From the NCBI RefSeq assembly GCF_051297175.1, contig NZ_JBINNY010000001.1:4340001-4404000 (forward strand): a stretch of 64,000 nucleotides of DNA, in the 5' to 3' direction. Positions 53,292 through 61,549 of this stretch are shown here, one piece after another. The stretch comes from Dryocola sp051297175. Its GTDB lineage: Bacteria > Pseudomonadota > Gammaproteobacteria > Enterobacterales > Enterobacteriaceae. The position numbers and the translations under genes are program-made. How positions within the stretch are numbered: the first letter of the stretch is position 1; every line of letters begins with the position of its first letter. The notes beneath the pieces are model-generated. The model was not told the origin of the DNA and did no database searches. It saw only the letters and a program-made list of their open reading frames with translations.

Positions 53292-54668
53292 TTACGCCCC
53301 CTCGCGCTCGGTCAGGGCGAGGGGCGGGGCGAGCGGAGCCTCACGCGACTGCCTGCTTTCCGCCATTCCCTTCGCTAAAAGGCCCAGCGCCGTGATCGCC
53401 GCCGGAATGGCCAGCAGCAGGAACACCGTCTTAAACGCCAGCCCCATCGACATCATTTCCGCCCCGGCAAACGCGCTCAAAATCGCCCCGATGCGGCCAA
53501 TGCCGTGCATCCAGCTTGAGCCGGTGGCGCGCGCCTCGGTCGGGTAAAAGCTTGCCGACAGCGCATTCATGCCGGTGTTCGCGCCGTTCAGGCACGAGCC
53601 GCAGAAGAACGCCAGCAGGCCGAGCAGCCCGAAGCTGTGCCCGGCAAACCCGATAACCAGCGTCATCGCGCCGCCGGTCGCGTAGATCAGGCACAGCGCC
53701 CAGTGCGGGTTAATCCTGTCCATCAGCCAACCCGCAAACAGCGACCCGACCGTGCCGCCCGCCTGATACAGCGCGGCAATCACCGCCGCCTGCGCCACCG
53801 TCAGGCCGATTTCCTTCACCATCGACGGCAGCCAGCTGCCCAGCACGTAGACCAGAAACAGCCCCATAAAATAGGCCAGCCACAGCATCAGGGTGCCGAA
53901 ACGGTACTGCGGGGAAAGCACAATCGCCATCGCGCCGCGCTTCACGGCAGGCTGCGGCGGGATCATAAATTCGGTACTGGCATCCACCGCCGTCGGATAG
54001 AGTTTGCGGACGATCTCGCGAATACGGCGCTGATCGGCGCGCTTGGCCACCAAAAAGCGCACCGATTCGGGCAGCTTCCATAGCAGCAGCGGCACAAAAA
54101 TCAGCGGCAAAATCCCACCCAGCGCCATCAGCGAATGCCAGCCCCAGTTGGGGATCATCCACGACGCCGCAAACCCGCCGCTCGCCGCGCCGAAGGTAAA
54201 GCCGCAGAAAATCACCGTAATGATAAAGGAGCGTTTTCGCTCCGGCGCATACTCCGACACCAGCGTGCCCATATTGGGCATCGCCGCGCCCAGGCCCAGC
54301 CCGGTCATAAAGCGGAAGAAAATCATCTGCTCAACGTTGTGGGAAAAGGCGGTGGCGATGGTCCAGAAGCCGAAGAAAAACACGCTGTTAATAATAATTT
54401 TCTTGCGCCCCAGCCAGTCGGCCAGGGGCCCGGAAAGCATCGCGCCGAGCGCAAGGCCTATCAGCGCCGCGCTTATCACAAAGCCCAGCTCGTGGTTGGT
54501 CACGCCCCAGCTTTCCTTCAGCACCGGGGCGATGAAACCCATAATGGCGATATCAAATCCGTCGAGGGCAATGACGCAGAACCCCAGCAGCACGATCAGC
54601 TTCTGATACCTGCCGAGCGGGCTGTGATTAATTAACTCTCTTACATCCATGACTTTTGCATCTGACAT
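53292..54668 (-). CDS. MFS aromatic acid:H+ symporter (AAHS family, PcaK/MhpT-like)
   Basis: Probable proton-coupled importer of an aromatic or alicyclic acid. 458 residues with about 12 membrane segments. The AAHS-typical first-helix motif DGFDIAIMGFIAP and the loop motif GPLADWLGRKK are present. I start at MSDAKVMDVRELINHS because AGGAG lies 8 nt upstream; the frame is open to an ATG at 54734. It faces yjjB tail to tail and lies next to the isomerase gene on the same strand, 245 nt downstream. 4-hydroxybenzoate, protocatechuate or shikimate-type acids are all possible substrates. Confidence 0.88.
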   Translation of the reverse strand: MSDAKVMDVRELINHSPLGRYQKLIVLLGFCVIALDGFDIAIMGFIAPVLKESWGVTNHELGFVISAALIGLALGAMLSGPLADWLGRKKIIINSVFFFGFWTIATAFSHNVEQMIFFRFMTGLGLGAAMPNMGTLVSEYAPERKRSFIITVIFCGFTFGAASGGFAASWMIPNWGWHSLMALGGILPLIFVPLLLWKLPESVRFLVAKRADQRRIREIVRKLYPTAVDASTEFMIPPQPAVKRGAMAIVLSPQYRFGTLMLWLAYFMGLFLVYVLGSWLPSMVKEIGLTVAQAAVIAALYQAGGTVGSLFAGWLMDRINPHWALCLIYATGGAMTLVIGFAGHSFGLLGLLAFFCGSCLNGANTGMNALSASFYPTEARATGSSWMHGIGRIGAILSAFAGAEMMSMGLAFKTVFLLLAIPAAITALGLLAKGMAESRQSREAPLAPPLALTEREGA

Positions 54669-54842
54669 AGTGGATCTCCTGCGGCGGACAGTCGCCGCAT
54701 CGGTGATGTTATTCGATGAACGCCGCGCAGCCAAACGCGCCCGCGCGAATTCATTCAGGGAATGAGCACTATTAAGGGGTATCTTCCCTGAGCGTCAGCA
54801 ACGACGCGGGGGAACAGCAGATGTTAAGGGCGAGCAGCGTCG

Positions 54843-54909
54843 CAGGTCGGATAAGCGCCAGCGCACGAGCTGCTTTGTAGGTCGGATAAGCGCCAGCGCC
54901 ATCCGACAA
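54843..54909. repeat. REP-like palindromes between the transporter and isomerase genes
   Basis: Two copies of AGGTCGGATAAGCGCCAGCG, the second completed by CCATCCGAC, ending 5 nt before the isomerase stop. Same family as the yjjU-ytjA array. The left part of this gap (54669-54842) holds nothing else I recognise. Confidence 0.8.
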
Positions 54910-54913
54910 AACG

Positions 54914-55717
54914 CTACACCAGCGCGCGGGCAGCGTCGTAAAGCAGCTTTGCTCGCTCGTGGGCCGGGCGTTTACCGTCAGCGCCCGCAAGCGGTACCTC
55001 GACGGAAACGGGCAGATCCGACGGCAGCGCGGCAAGCAGTCCGTGTAGATCCAGGCCGCCGCTGCCGGGGATCATCCGGGCGGCACGCGCCTGATAAATC
55101 AGGGTTTCTTCGTCCTGCGGCCTCTCGGCGGGGGCATCGCAAAGCTGCACGTACTTGAGCATGGAACGCGGGATCGCCCCGAGCGAGGCAAGCGACTCGT
55201 CGGCGCGATCGAAATGAATCGCATCGATCAGGATCGCCAGATCCTCACGGCCCGCCGCAAGGATCAGCCGCCGCGCGTCGGCAATATTGCGCACCGCCGT
55301 CCACGGCATAGGCTCGACGTTCATGGTCAGCCCAAAGCCCGCGCCAAGCTCCGCAAGCTGGGCAAGATTGTCCGCCGCGCGGGAAAAGTCAGCGTCGTTG
55401 CCCGCCACCAGCACCTGACCTGCGCCAAACCGCGCGGCGGTTTCAAACACCACTTCAAAGTCGCTGGCCCGCATTTCAGGCGTTAACCGCAGGATTTCAA
55501 CATCGGAAACTTTTACGCCGGTCTGCTGCAGGGCGCTAAGCGTGTCGCGCACCATCGGCGTGTGGCCAATCATGTCGTAATGAGGCTCGCTGGCGGTAGC
55601 GGGCACCAGGCGCAGGCCAACGTGGCTAAAGCCCGCCTCGGCCGCGCAGTGCACCTGCTGCGCTGGCGGAACGTCCAGCACGGTCAGGGCCGCCAGTGAA
55701 AGGGTACGTGGGTTCAT
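54914..55717 (-). CDS. TIM-barrel sugar-phosphate isomerase/epimerase-like protein (AP endonuclease 2 fold)
   Basis: A 267-residue protein of the xylose-isomerase-like TIM barrel superfamily, which includes isomerases, epimerases and 3-dehydroshikimate dehydratases. Likely metal ligands are E135 (NVEP), D165 and H168 (LIDAIHFD), Q191 (VQLCD) and E240 (SVEVP), in the order seen in dehydroshikimate dehydratases. The neighbours (shikimate-dehydrogenase-like enzyme, aromatic acid transporter) make a dehydratase or isomerase acting on a ring acid plausible, but the true substrate is unknown. Confidence 0.82.
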   Translation of the reverse strand: MNPRTLSLAALTVLDVPPAQQVHCAAEAGFSHVGLRLVPATASEPHYDMIGHTPMVRDTLSALQQTGVKVSDVEILRLTPEMRASDFEVVFETAARFGAGQVLVAGNDADFSRAADNLAQLAELGAGFGLTMNVEPMPWTAVRNIADARRLILAAGREDLAILIDAIHFDRADESLASLGAIPRSMLKYVQLCDAPAERPQDEETLIYQARAARMIPGSGGLDLHGLLAALPSDLPVSVEVPLAGADGKRPAHERAKLLYDAARALV

Positions 55718-55859
55718 TGCTCTCTCCAGTCCTGTTTGCAGGTGTTAATAATGGTTTTATTGCCGTTCCGTGGCGCTAACAAAAGCTAGTGCAAAAGATA
55801 AGCAACCGCCTTGCAGGAGATCACACTTTAAAAACATTTTATTCACAAATCGAATCTAA

Positions 55860-55873
55860 TGGTTCAATAACCA
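55860..55873. promoter_or_regulatory. Inverted repeat TGGTT-N4-AACCA, possible operator
   Basis: A 14-bp palindrome 143 bp upstream of the isomerase start. It could bind one of the two regulators of the island. Assigned on symmetry and position only. Confidence 0.35.
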
Positions 55874-55938
55874 AAGGCTATGATTTCTATCACTTTTCAT
55901 ACAAAGTAATCGCCAGGTTATCAGTTTGTATCATTCCC

Positions 55939-56014
55939 AGGTCGGGTAAGCGCCGCCTGTAGGTCGAGTTAGCGCAGTCTGTAGGTCGGGTAAGGCGTAA
56001 GCCGCCACCCGACA
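55939..56014. repeat. Degenerate REP-like repeats before the first flavoprotein stop
   Basis: Three copies of the AGGTCGGGTAAGCG type, the last completed by GCCACCCGAC. They lie between the flavoprotein gene and the isomerase promoter region. Confidence 0.7.
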
Positions 56015-56060
56015 ACCCACGCCCAACCCACGCCCGACCCAACTCAACACAAAAATCCCC

Positions 56061-57749
56061 CTACTCCCCGCCCAGCGCTTTCCCCACCAGATACCCAAAG
56101 GTCATCGCCGGGCCAAGCGTAATACCGCCGCTGGGGTAATGCCCGTTCATCACGCTCGCCATATCGTTACCCACCGCGTACAGGCCGGGAATAGGCTGTT
56201 GCCGCTCGTCCAGCACCCGCGCCCGCTCGTCCGTCAGCAACCCGGCAAACGATCCTAAGCTGCCCGGCAAAATCTTCACCGCGTAAAACGGCGCTTTTAT
56301 AAGCTCGCCAAGCGAGGGATTTGGCCGGTGGGCAGCATCCCCCTGGGCGCGGTTATACGCGGAATCCCCCCGCTTAAACGCCGGATCGCAGCCGTTGCGC
56401 GCAAACTCGTTAAACTGCTCAACCGTCTGGCGCAAATTTGCGGCATTGATCCCGCATTTCTGCGCCAGCTCCTCAAGCGTAGCGCCGCGGGTCAAATAGC
56501 CGCCCCGCTCGTACAGCGAAGCCGGGAACGGAAAAGGCTTCGACCAGCCGAGGCCATAGCGCCGCCGGGCGCGGGCGTCGCCTATCAGCCAGGCGTAGGG
56601 CGCGTCCCCTGCGGGCGTGGCGTCCAGCAGCCCTTTGATAAAATCGTGGTAGGAATCGGCCTCGTTCACGAAGCGGTTGCCGTCGGCCCGCACCGCCAGA
56701 AACCCCGGCTTGGCGCGCTCGACGAGGTGCGGAAACGCAAGCCGGTTGCCCGCAGGCCCGGTCACCATCGACACCGGTGACCACGCCATCGGGTTGGCAA
56801 GATCTGCCGTAACCCGCCCGCCCGCGCTTTCCCCCAGCCGTATCCCCTCGCCCTGGTTCGCCGGCGGCGCGGCGGAAAAATGCCCGTAGCCGGATTTTGC
56901 GTGCGGCACCAGCGCGTCCAGCCGCTGCCTGTCATGCGGGAAACCGCCGCTCGCCAGGATCACCCCCCTGCGGGCGACGATGTCCTCCACGCCCAGATCG
57001 GTTTTGATCCGCGCCCCGCGGATCGTCCCGCCGTCCTCAAGCAGCCCGATGACCGGCGCGCTAAAGCGGATCTCCACGTTTAGATCGAGCGCCGATCGCA
57101 GCAGGCGGGCGATCAGCGCGTTGCCGTTTACCAGGTGCTGGCCGCGCCCGTAGCGCAGGCGATGATAGAAATGGCGCGAAAGGCGGCGCGTGGCGTAAAA
57201 CGCCGAACGCGGGGAGCGCGTCGCGTTGAAGAAATGCCCCATGTCCGCGCCGCCCGCAATGCCCATTCCCGCCAGGCTTATCACCTCCAGCGGCGGGCGC
57301 AGCCTGGCAAGCCACGGCCCCAGCCGCCGCCCGTCATAGGGCTTTGCGGTAACCGAACGCCCGCCGGTTCTGCTCCCCGGCCCGTCGTGGAAATCGGGCA
57401 TCCTGCTGCCCGAAAGAAACTCCACGGCGGTGTTCCTGCGGAAGAAATCCACCATTTCCGGGCCAAAGCGTAACAGGGCGCGCAGCCGGGCATCGGCGGG
57501 CTGTCCGGCCATTTCGTGTTGCAGATAGGCGAGCGGATCGGCCTCAGGCTCGACGATCCCCTCTTCGACCGCCAGCGGATTATGCGGCACCCACAGCCAG
57601 CCGCCGGACCAGGCGCTGGTGCCGCCCAGCACCGCCTCCTTCTCAACCAGCAGGACGCGAGCCCCGTGCCAGGCCGCGCTCACCGCCGCCGCCAGCCCGC
57701 CCGCGCCGCTGCCCATCACCAGCACGTCGTAATCGCGATGCTCACCCAT
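56061..57749 (-). CDS. FAD-dependent dehydrogenase, 3-ketosteroid Delta1-dehydrogenase type (A)
   Basis: A 562-residue flavoprotein of the fumarate reductase/KstD superfamily. N-terminal FAD motif VLVMGSGAGGLAAA, LVEKEAVLGGTSAWSGG, the RFVNEADSYHDF tyrosine motif, and the C-terminal YPSGGITLGPAMTFGYL. By comparison with ketosteroid dehydrogenases, Y538 and G542 (Y-x3-G) would polarise a ketone so that a hydride can leave the neighbouring carbon. Likely reaction: introduction of a C=C bond next to a ring ketone. Last gene of the four-gene operon, 10 nt after the NIPSNAP gene; very GC-rich. True substrate unknown. Confidence 0.85.
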   Translation of the reverse strand: MGEHRDYDVLVMGSGAGGLAAAVSAAWHGARVLLVEKEAVLGGTSAWSGGWLWVPHNPLAVEEGIVEPEADPLAYLQHEMAGQPADARLRALLRFGPEMVDFFRRNTAVEFLSGSRMPDFHDGPGSRTGGRSVTAKPYDGRRLGPWLARLRPPLEVISLAGMGIAGGADMGHFFNATRSPRSAFYATRRLSRHFYHRLRYGRGQHLVNGNALIARLLRSALDLNVEIRFSAPVIGLLEDGGTIRGARIKTDLGVEDIVARRGVILASGGFPHDRQRLDALVPHAKSGYGHFSAAPPANQGEGIRLGESAGGRVTADLANPMAWSPVSMVTGPAGNRLAFPHLVERAKPGFLAVRADGNRFVNEADSYHDFIKGLLDATPAGDAPYAWLIGDARARRRYGLGWSKPFPFPASLYERGGYLTRGATLEELAQKCGINAANLRQTVEQFNEFARNGCDPAFKRGDSAYNRAQGDAAHRPNPSLGELIKAPFYAVKILPGSLGSFAGLLTDERARVLDERQQPIPGLYAVGNDMASVMNGHYPSGGITLGPAMTFGYLVGKALGGE

Positions 57750-57759
57750 CTTCGCGCCC

Positions 57760-58080
57760 CTACTGCAACGGTGAAAAATCGGTAGGACGCAGCAGCACGG
57801 ACTCGAGGCGTTCCACCGCCGCCAGCTCGCGGTTTTTGCGCGAGAAGGTCAGCCAGCGCTCGTCCTGCGCCATACGCCCACGGCGCGCCAGGCGGTCGTC
57901 GAGGCTTTCATAGGCCCAGATATGAACCACCTGATTCACCACGCCGATTTCGGTAAAGAAGAAGCCGATCAGCTTGCCGAGATGCTCGGTCTGCACCGCG
58001 TAAGCATCGCTTTTGTACAGCGCCAGCCAGTCGGCCATTTTCAGCGGGTTGATGGTGTAGGTGCGTTTTTCGTAAATCAT
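57760..58080 (-). CDS. NIPSNAP-family protein
   Basis: A 106-residue protein with the NIPSNAP dimeric alpha/beta barrel pattern (MIYEKRTYTINPLKMADWL, then VVHIWAYESLDDRLARR). I start at MIYEKRTY because AGGAG lies 8 nt before it; upstream residues in frame would overlap the next gene. It sits 13 nt after one flavoprotein gene and 10 nt before the other. NIPSNAP proteins often accompany oxidative catabolic genes, but no reaction is established. Confidence 0.82.
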   Translation of the reverse strand: MIYEKRTYTINPLKMADWLALYKSDAYAVQTEHLGKLIGFFFTEIGVVNQVVHIWAYESLDDRLARRGRMAQDERWLTFSRKNRELAAVERLESVLLRPTDFSPLQ

Positions 58081-58093
58081 GATGAATCTCCTG

Positions 58094-59782
58094 TCAGTGG
58101 TTTTGGGATTTGAGGTGCGCCATGTGCGTGGCGGCAAGGTAGCCAAAGGTCAGCGCCGGGCCGAGGGTGATGCCGGGGCCGGGATAGGTGCCCGCCATCA
58201 GCGAGTTCATATCGTTGCCGACGGCATACAGCCCCGGAATGGCGGTGCCCTGCTCGTCCTGTACGTTGGCGTGTCGGTCGGTGACCAGCCCGCGAGAGGA
58301 GCCGAGATCGCCGGTGAAAAGTTTGATCGCGTAGAAAGGCGCTTTGCCCAGCGGCGCGTTGCAGGCGTTGGGAAGGTGTGCGGCGTCGCCCATCGCGCGG
58401 TTGTAGCTGTTGCCGCCTTTGCCAAACTCGCCGTCCACGCCTTCACGCGCATCGCGGTTGTAGCGCTGCACGGTTTCTTCGAGCGTCGCCGCATCCAGGC
58501 CGAGCCGCTGCGCAAGTTTGGCAAGCGTCGGCGCTTCAATCAGATACCCCGCCTTCACCAGCCCGCCGTTATTGACCGGGCTGGGCCGCGCAAGGCCAAG
58601 GCCGTAGCTGCTCATCGCTTTTGCATCGCAAAGCAGGTAGCACGGCGCGTTGTCCGGGCTTTGCTGCATGGCGCTGGCAAAGTGGTGATAGGAGTTGGAT
58701 TCGTTTACAAAGCGCTTTGCACGCTGGTTGACGGCGATGACGCCGGGCTTGGCGCGGTCGGTCACCAGGTGCGGAAAGCGCTCCTCGCGCCCGTCGGCGT
58801 GGCGCAGCACGGAAACCGGTGCCCAGAAGAAATTCGAAGGCAAACCCGCCCCCTGCCGGGCGCTAAACGGCGCGGCGAGCCGGAACGCGCTGCCGTCGTT
58901 GGTCGCAGGCGACAGGGTGTAATGCTCGCGGGTCTGCGGGCGGAAGCGGGCCGCCATTTCGCCCGCCGCAAAACCGCCTGCGGCAAACACCACGCCCGAG
59001 CGGGCGCGCCAGGTTTGCTCCTGCCCTGCAATCACCGCCTTTACGCCCGCCGCGCGGCCATCTTCGCGAATCAGCGAGGTTACCGTGGCGCCGAGCCTGA
59101 GCTGCATCCCCTTGTCAAAGCACAGCTTCGCCATGCGCGCCACCAGCGCGTTGCCCATCACCAGCCGCGTGCCGCGCGGGTATTTCATACGGTCGCGCCC
59201 GTAGCGCAGCAGCTGGCGACAGCAGTGGCGGAATGAGGCAAACGAACGGCGCACGTCGAGGAAATGCTGGATATCGACGCGGTTGACCATCATGCCGCCG
59301 AACAGCAGCATGCCCTCCGGCGGCGAGCGTAGCGTACGGAAATTCTCTCCCAGCAGGCGTCCGTCGTATTCAACCACCTCAAGCGCGCGCCCGACGTCAA
59401 CGCCGCCGGGTTCGTCCGGATAATAATCCGGCGACAGCGGCCGCAGGCTATAGCGCACCGCGCCCTGCTGCTCAAGAAACTGCATAGCCTCGCGCCCGCG
59501 ATCGACAAACGCATCCACCAGATCGGCGCGGTAGTTTTCCAGGCCGACGATCGCCTTCAGATAGGTTTTGATGGCCTCGGGCGAGCCGCTTTTGCCCAGC
59601 GCGCGGGCCTGATCCGTATCGTTGATCCACACCGCGCCGCCGGAAATCGCCGAGGTGCCGCCATAAAATTCCGCCTTTTCAAGCATCAGCACGGAAAGCC
59701 CACGACACAGGGCGGTTGCCGCCGCCGCAAAGCCCGCCGCGCCGCTGCCGATCACAATCACATCAACGCTCTGCTCGCTCAT
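58094..59782 (-). CDS. FAD-dependent dehydrogenase, 3-ketosteroid Delta1-dehydrogenase type (B)
   Basis: A second 562-residue flavoprotein of the same superfamily as the one two genes downstream but clearly diverged from it. FAD motif VIVIGSGAAGFAAA, MLEKAEFYGGTSAISGG, RFVNESNSYHHF, and the C-terminal YPGPGITLGPALTFGYL with Y533 and G537. The Y-P-G-P-G form is like that of ketosteroid Delta1-dehydrogenases. The ATG overlaps the shikimate-dehydrogenase-like stop by 4 nt, so translation is coupled. Probably acts on a cyclic ketone; steroid use is not implied by the neighbours. Confidence 0.86.
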   Translation of the reverse strand: MSEQSVDVIVIGSGAAGFAAAATALCRGLSVLMLEKAEFYGGTSAISGGAVWINDTDQARALGKSGSPEAIKTYLKAIVGLENYRADLVDAFVDRGREAMQFLEQQGAVRYSLRPLSPDYYPDEPGGVDVGRALEVVEYDGRLLGENFRTLRSPPEGMLLFGGMMVNRVDIQHFLDVRRSFASFRHCCRQLLRYGRDRMKYPRGTRLVMGNALVARMAKLCFDKGMQLRLGATVTSLIREDGRAAGVKAVIAGQEQTWRARSGVVFAAGGFAAGEMAARFRPQTREHYTLSPATNDGSAFRLAAPFSARQGAGLPSNFFWAPVSVLRHADGREERFPHLVTDRAKPGVIAVNQRAKRFVNESNSYHHFASAMQQSPDNAPCYLLCDAKAMSSYGLGLARPSPVNNGGLVKAGYLIEAPTLAKLAQRLGLDAATLEETVQRYNRDAREGVDGEFGKGGNSYNRAMGDAAHLPNACNAPLGKAPFYAIKLFTGDLGSSRGLVTDRHANVQDEQGTAIPGLYAVGNDMNSLMAGTYPGPGITLGPALTFGYLAATHMAHLKSQNH

Positions 59783-60606
59783 GACGCCGCTCCCGCAGGC
59801 TGTAGCTCAGGCATTGCGCCGATGAACATTCCCATCTCGAACAGCTGGGCGTAGGCCATTTCCGGGCCGGTCTGAACGGCGCAGCCAAGCCTGTGGGCAA
59901 GCGTCAGGAACGGGGTGATCTCCGGCGCGGTCACCACGTCGGCGGCGAGAGCGGCGGGATTAAGCGAAGCGATCAGATCCTCGCAGAGAGGCAGAAGATC
60001 GAAACCGTTCATGCCCGCAGGCGTGGCGTTCACCACCAGATCGCGATCGTTTAGCGTTGCGGGGAGCGTGTCGAGATGAACCTCCGGGAAGTGGGTCGCC
60101 AGGCGATTGTGCAGCAGCTGCACCGACTGCGGCTCTCTGTCGTGCAGGGCAAGACGCGAAATTCCGGCCTCGCACAGCCCCCAGGCGATGGCGCTGCCCA
60201 CGCCACCGCAGCCCACCACCAGCGCGGATCTCCCGGCGGCGTCAAAACCGTGCCTGCGCGCCGCGCGGATAAACCCGACGCCGTCCAGCATATCGCCGCT
60301 GAGCGTGCCGTCCGCCTCGCGGCGCACCACGTTTACCGCGTTGAGATGGCGGGCGCGGGGCGTCAGGGCGTCGAGCAATTCGGCCGCGCGCTGCTTGTGC
60401 GGCACCGTCACCACCACGCCGCTCAGGTTGTTCCAGCCGCGCAGGCTTTGCATAAACGCGCCGAGCCGTTCAGCGACGATATCCACCGGAATCATCACCC
60501 GGTTCATCTCATGCTCCGCGAAGTAGCGGTTGAAGTTCTCCGGCGACTTCACCTGGGCTATCGGCGTGCCGATTATCGCCACCACCTGCGTTGAACCCTT
60601 GACCAT
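59779..60606 (-). CDS. Shikimate dehydrogenase-like NAD(P)-dependent oxidoreductase
   Basis: AroE-family enzyme of 275 residues from MVKGSTQVVAIIGTPI (AAGGGG upstream); an in-frame ATG at 60663 is less likely. The catalytic pair is kept (lysine in VTVPHK, aspartate in GDMLDGVGF), as is the cofactor loop VVGCGGVGSAIAWG. Residues that hold shikimate are altered: the S-x-S of AroE (HSKSP) is V-x-S (QVKSP), and GDNTDG is GDMLDG. It therefore probably oxidises a related ring alcohol rather than acting in aromatic amino acid synthesis. First gene of the operon, divergent from the IclR gene. Confidence 0.85.
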   Translation of the reverse strand: MVKGSTQVVAIIGTPIAQVKSPENFNRYFAEHEMNRVMIPVDIVAERLGAFMQSLRGWNNLSGVVVTVPHKQRAAELLDALTPRARHLNAVNVVRREADGTLSGDMLDGVGFIRAARRHGFDAAGRSALVVGCGGVGSAIAWGLCEAGISRLALHDREPQSVQLLHNRLATHFPEVHLDTLPATLNDRDLVVNATPAGMNGFDLLPLCEDLIASLNPAALAADVVTAPEITPFLTLAHRLGCAVQTGPEMAYAQLFEMGMFIGAMPELQPAGAAS

Positions 60607-60694
60607 CCTGCACCCCTTATCGCAATAAGTTGTTAACGAAATGTTCGTGCAAAAGTATTTCAACGCCAGCGCCGCGCGACAACGCAGAATTTGA

Positions 60695-60734
60695 GCGATT
60701 CGCTTGTTAATCGCACGGACGCTGCGATAATCGC
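60695..60734. promoter_or_regulatory. Palindromes in the divergent promoter region
   Basis: GCGATT-N8-AATCGC (60695-60714) and GCGATAATCGC (60724-60734) share the GCGAT half-site. They lie between the island operon and the IclR gene, a usual place for IclR-type operators. Assigned on symmetry and position. Confidence 0.5.
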
Positions 60735-60769
60735 GCTATTCGGCCAATTTTGTTGCAGGAATGTGAAGG

Positions 60770-61531
60770 ATGAAGGAAACGAGGGTGCATCAGCGCGACC
60801 TGATCGCCGGTTTGCAAAAAGGCCTGGCGCTTATCCAGCTGTTTTCTAAAGAAAATCCAAAACTGACGGTGCCGATGGTCGCCAAAATGAATGCCATGAC
60901 GCAAAGCGCGGCGCGGCGCTTTCTGCTCACCCTGTGGCATGAAAACTACGTCGAAACGGACGGGCGCTATTACTGGCTGACCGCGCGCGTGCTGCGGCTG
61001 GGGCAGGCCTACGTCGACTCCGCGCAGTTCCCGCGCATGGTGCGCCCGATCGTGGAATACGTGGCGAGCCGCAGCCACGAACACGCCTCGGTCGGCGTGG
61101 CGGACGGCGAGGATCTGATATATATCGCCCGCAGCAAACACACGCCGCTAAACTCCACGTCGGTAAGGCTTGGCGAGCGCGTGCCGATCCACTGCACGGC
61201 GGGCGGCAGGCTGTGGCTCGCTTCATTAACGCCGCAGGAAGCCGAGGCATTCTTAAAAAAAGCGACTATTGAACCGCGCACGCCCTACACCGTGACGGAT
61301 ATCCCGCAATTGCTGGCAATCGTTGATAAAATTCGCGCCCAGGGCTACGCCACGGTGACCCAGGAGTTTGAGGTCGGCATGAACGTGCTGGCGGTGCCGC
61401 TGTCAGACCGACAGGGACAGTTCTGGGGCGCGCTCAGCCTGACCACCCACCAGTCCCGCGCCACGTTAGAAGAGCTTTGCCGCGATAATCTTGATTTAAT
61501 GTACGAAGCCCAGGCCATGCTACGTACCTGA
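60770..61531 (+). CDS. IclR-family regulator (PcaR/PobR type)
   Basis: Likely ligand-controlled regulator of the divergent catabolic operon. The N-terminal winged helix-turn-helix is at about 10-75 (VPMVAKMNAMTQSAARRFL), and the C-terminal effector domain (about 85-253) has TAGGRLWLASL and GMNVLAVPL typical of IclR proteins. At 253 residues with the start MKETRVHQRDLIAGLQKGLALI it is most like the aromatic-acid regulators of the family. The effector is probably the island's substrate or product. Confidence 0.9.
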   Translation: MKETRVHQRDLIAGLQKGLALIQLFSKENPKLTVPMVAKMNAMTQSAARRFLLTLWHENYVETDGRYYWLTARVLRLGQAYVDSAQFPRMVRPIVEYVASRSHEHASVGVADGEDLIYIARSKHTPLNSTSVRLGERVPIHCTAGGRLWLASLTPQEAEAFLKKATIEPRTPYTVTDIPQLLAIVDKIRAQGYATVTQEFEVGMNVLAVPLSDRQGQFWGALSLTTHQSRATLEELCRDNLDLMYEAQAMLRT

Positions 61532-61549
61532 TAACCCTAAGGAGCCCGC

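Larger units (their letters stand above)
55718..56060. other. Intergenic region upstream of the isomerase gene
   Basis: 343 bp with no gene. It contains a TGGTT-CAAT-AACCA inverted repeat (55860-55873) and, on the side of the flavoprotein gene, several degenerate REP-like units. The isomerase promoter should lie in the AT-rich 55790-55930. Confidence 0.5.

Noticed and set aside
56061..59782. Steroid degradation locus
   Set aside because: The flavoproteins resemble ketosteroid dehydrogenases, but no ring-cleavage, side-chain or Mce-type transport genes are near. Neighbours point to small ring acids.
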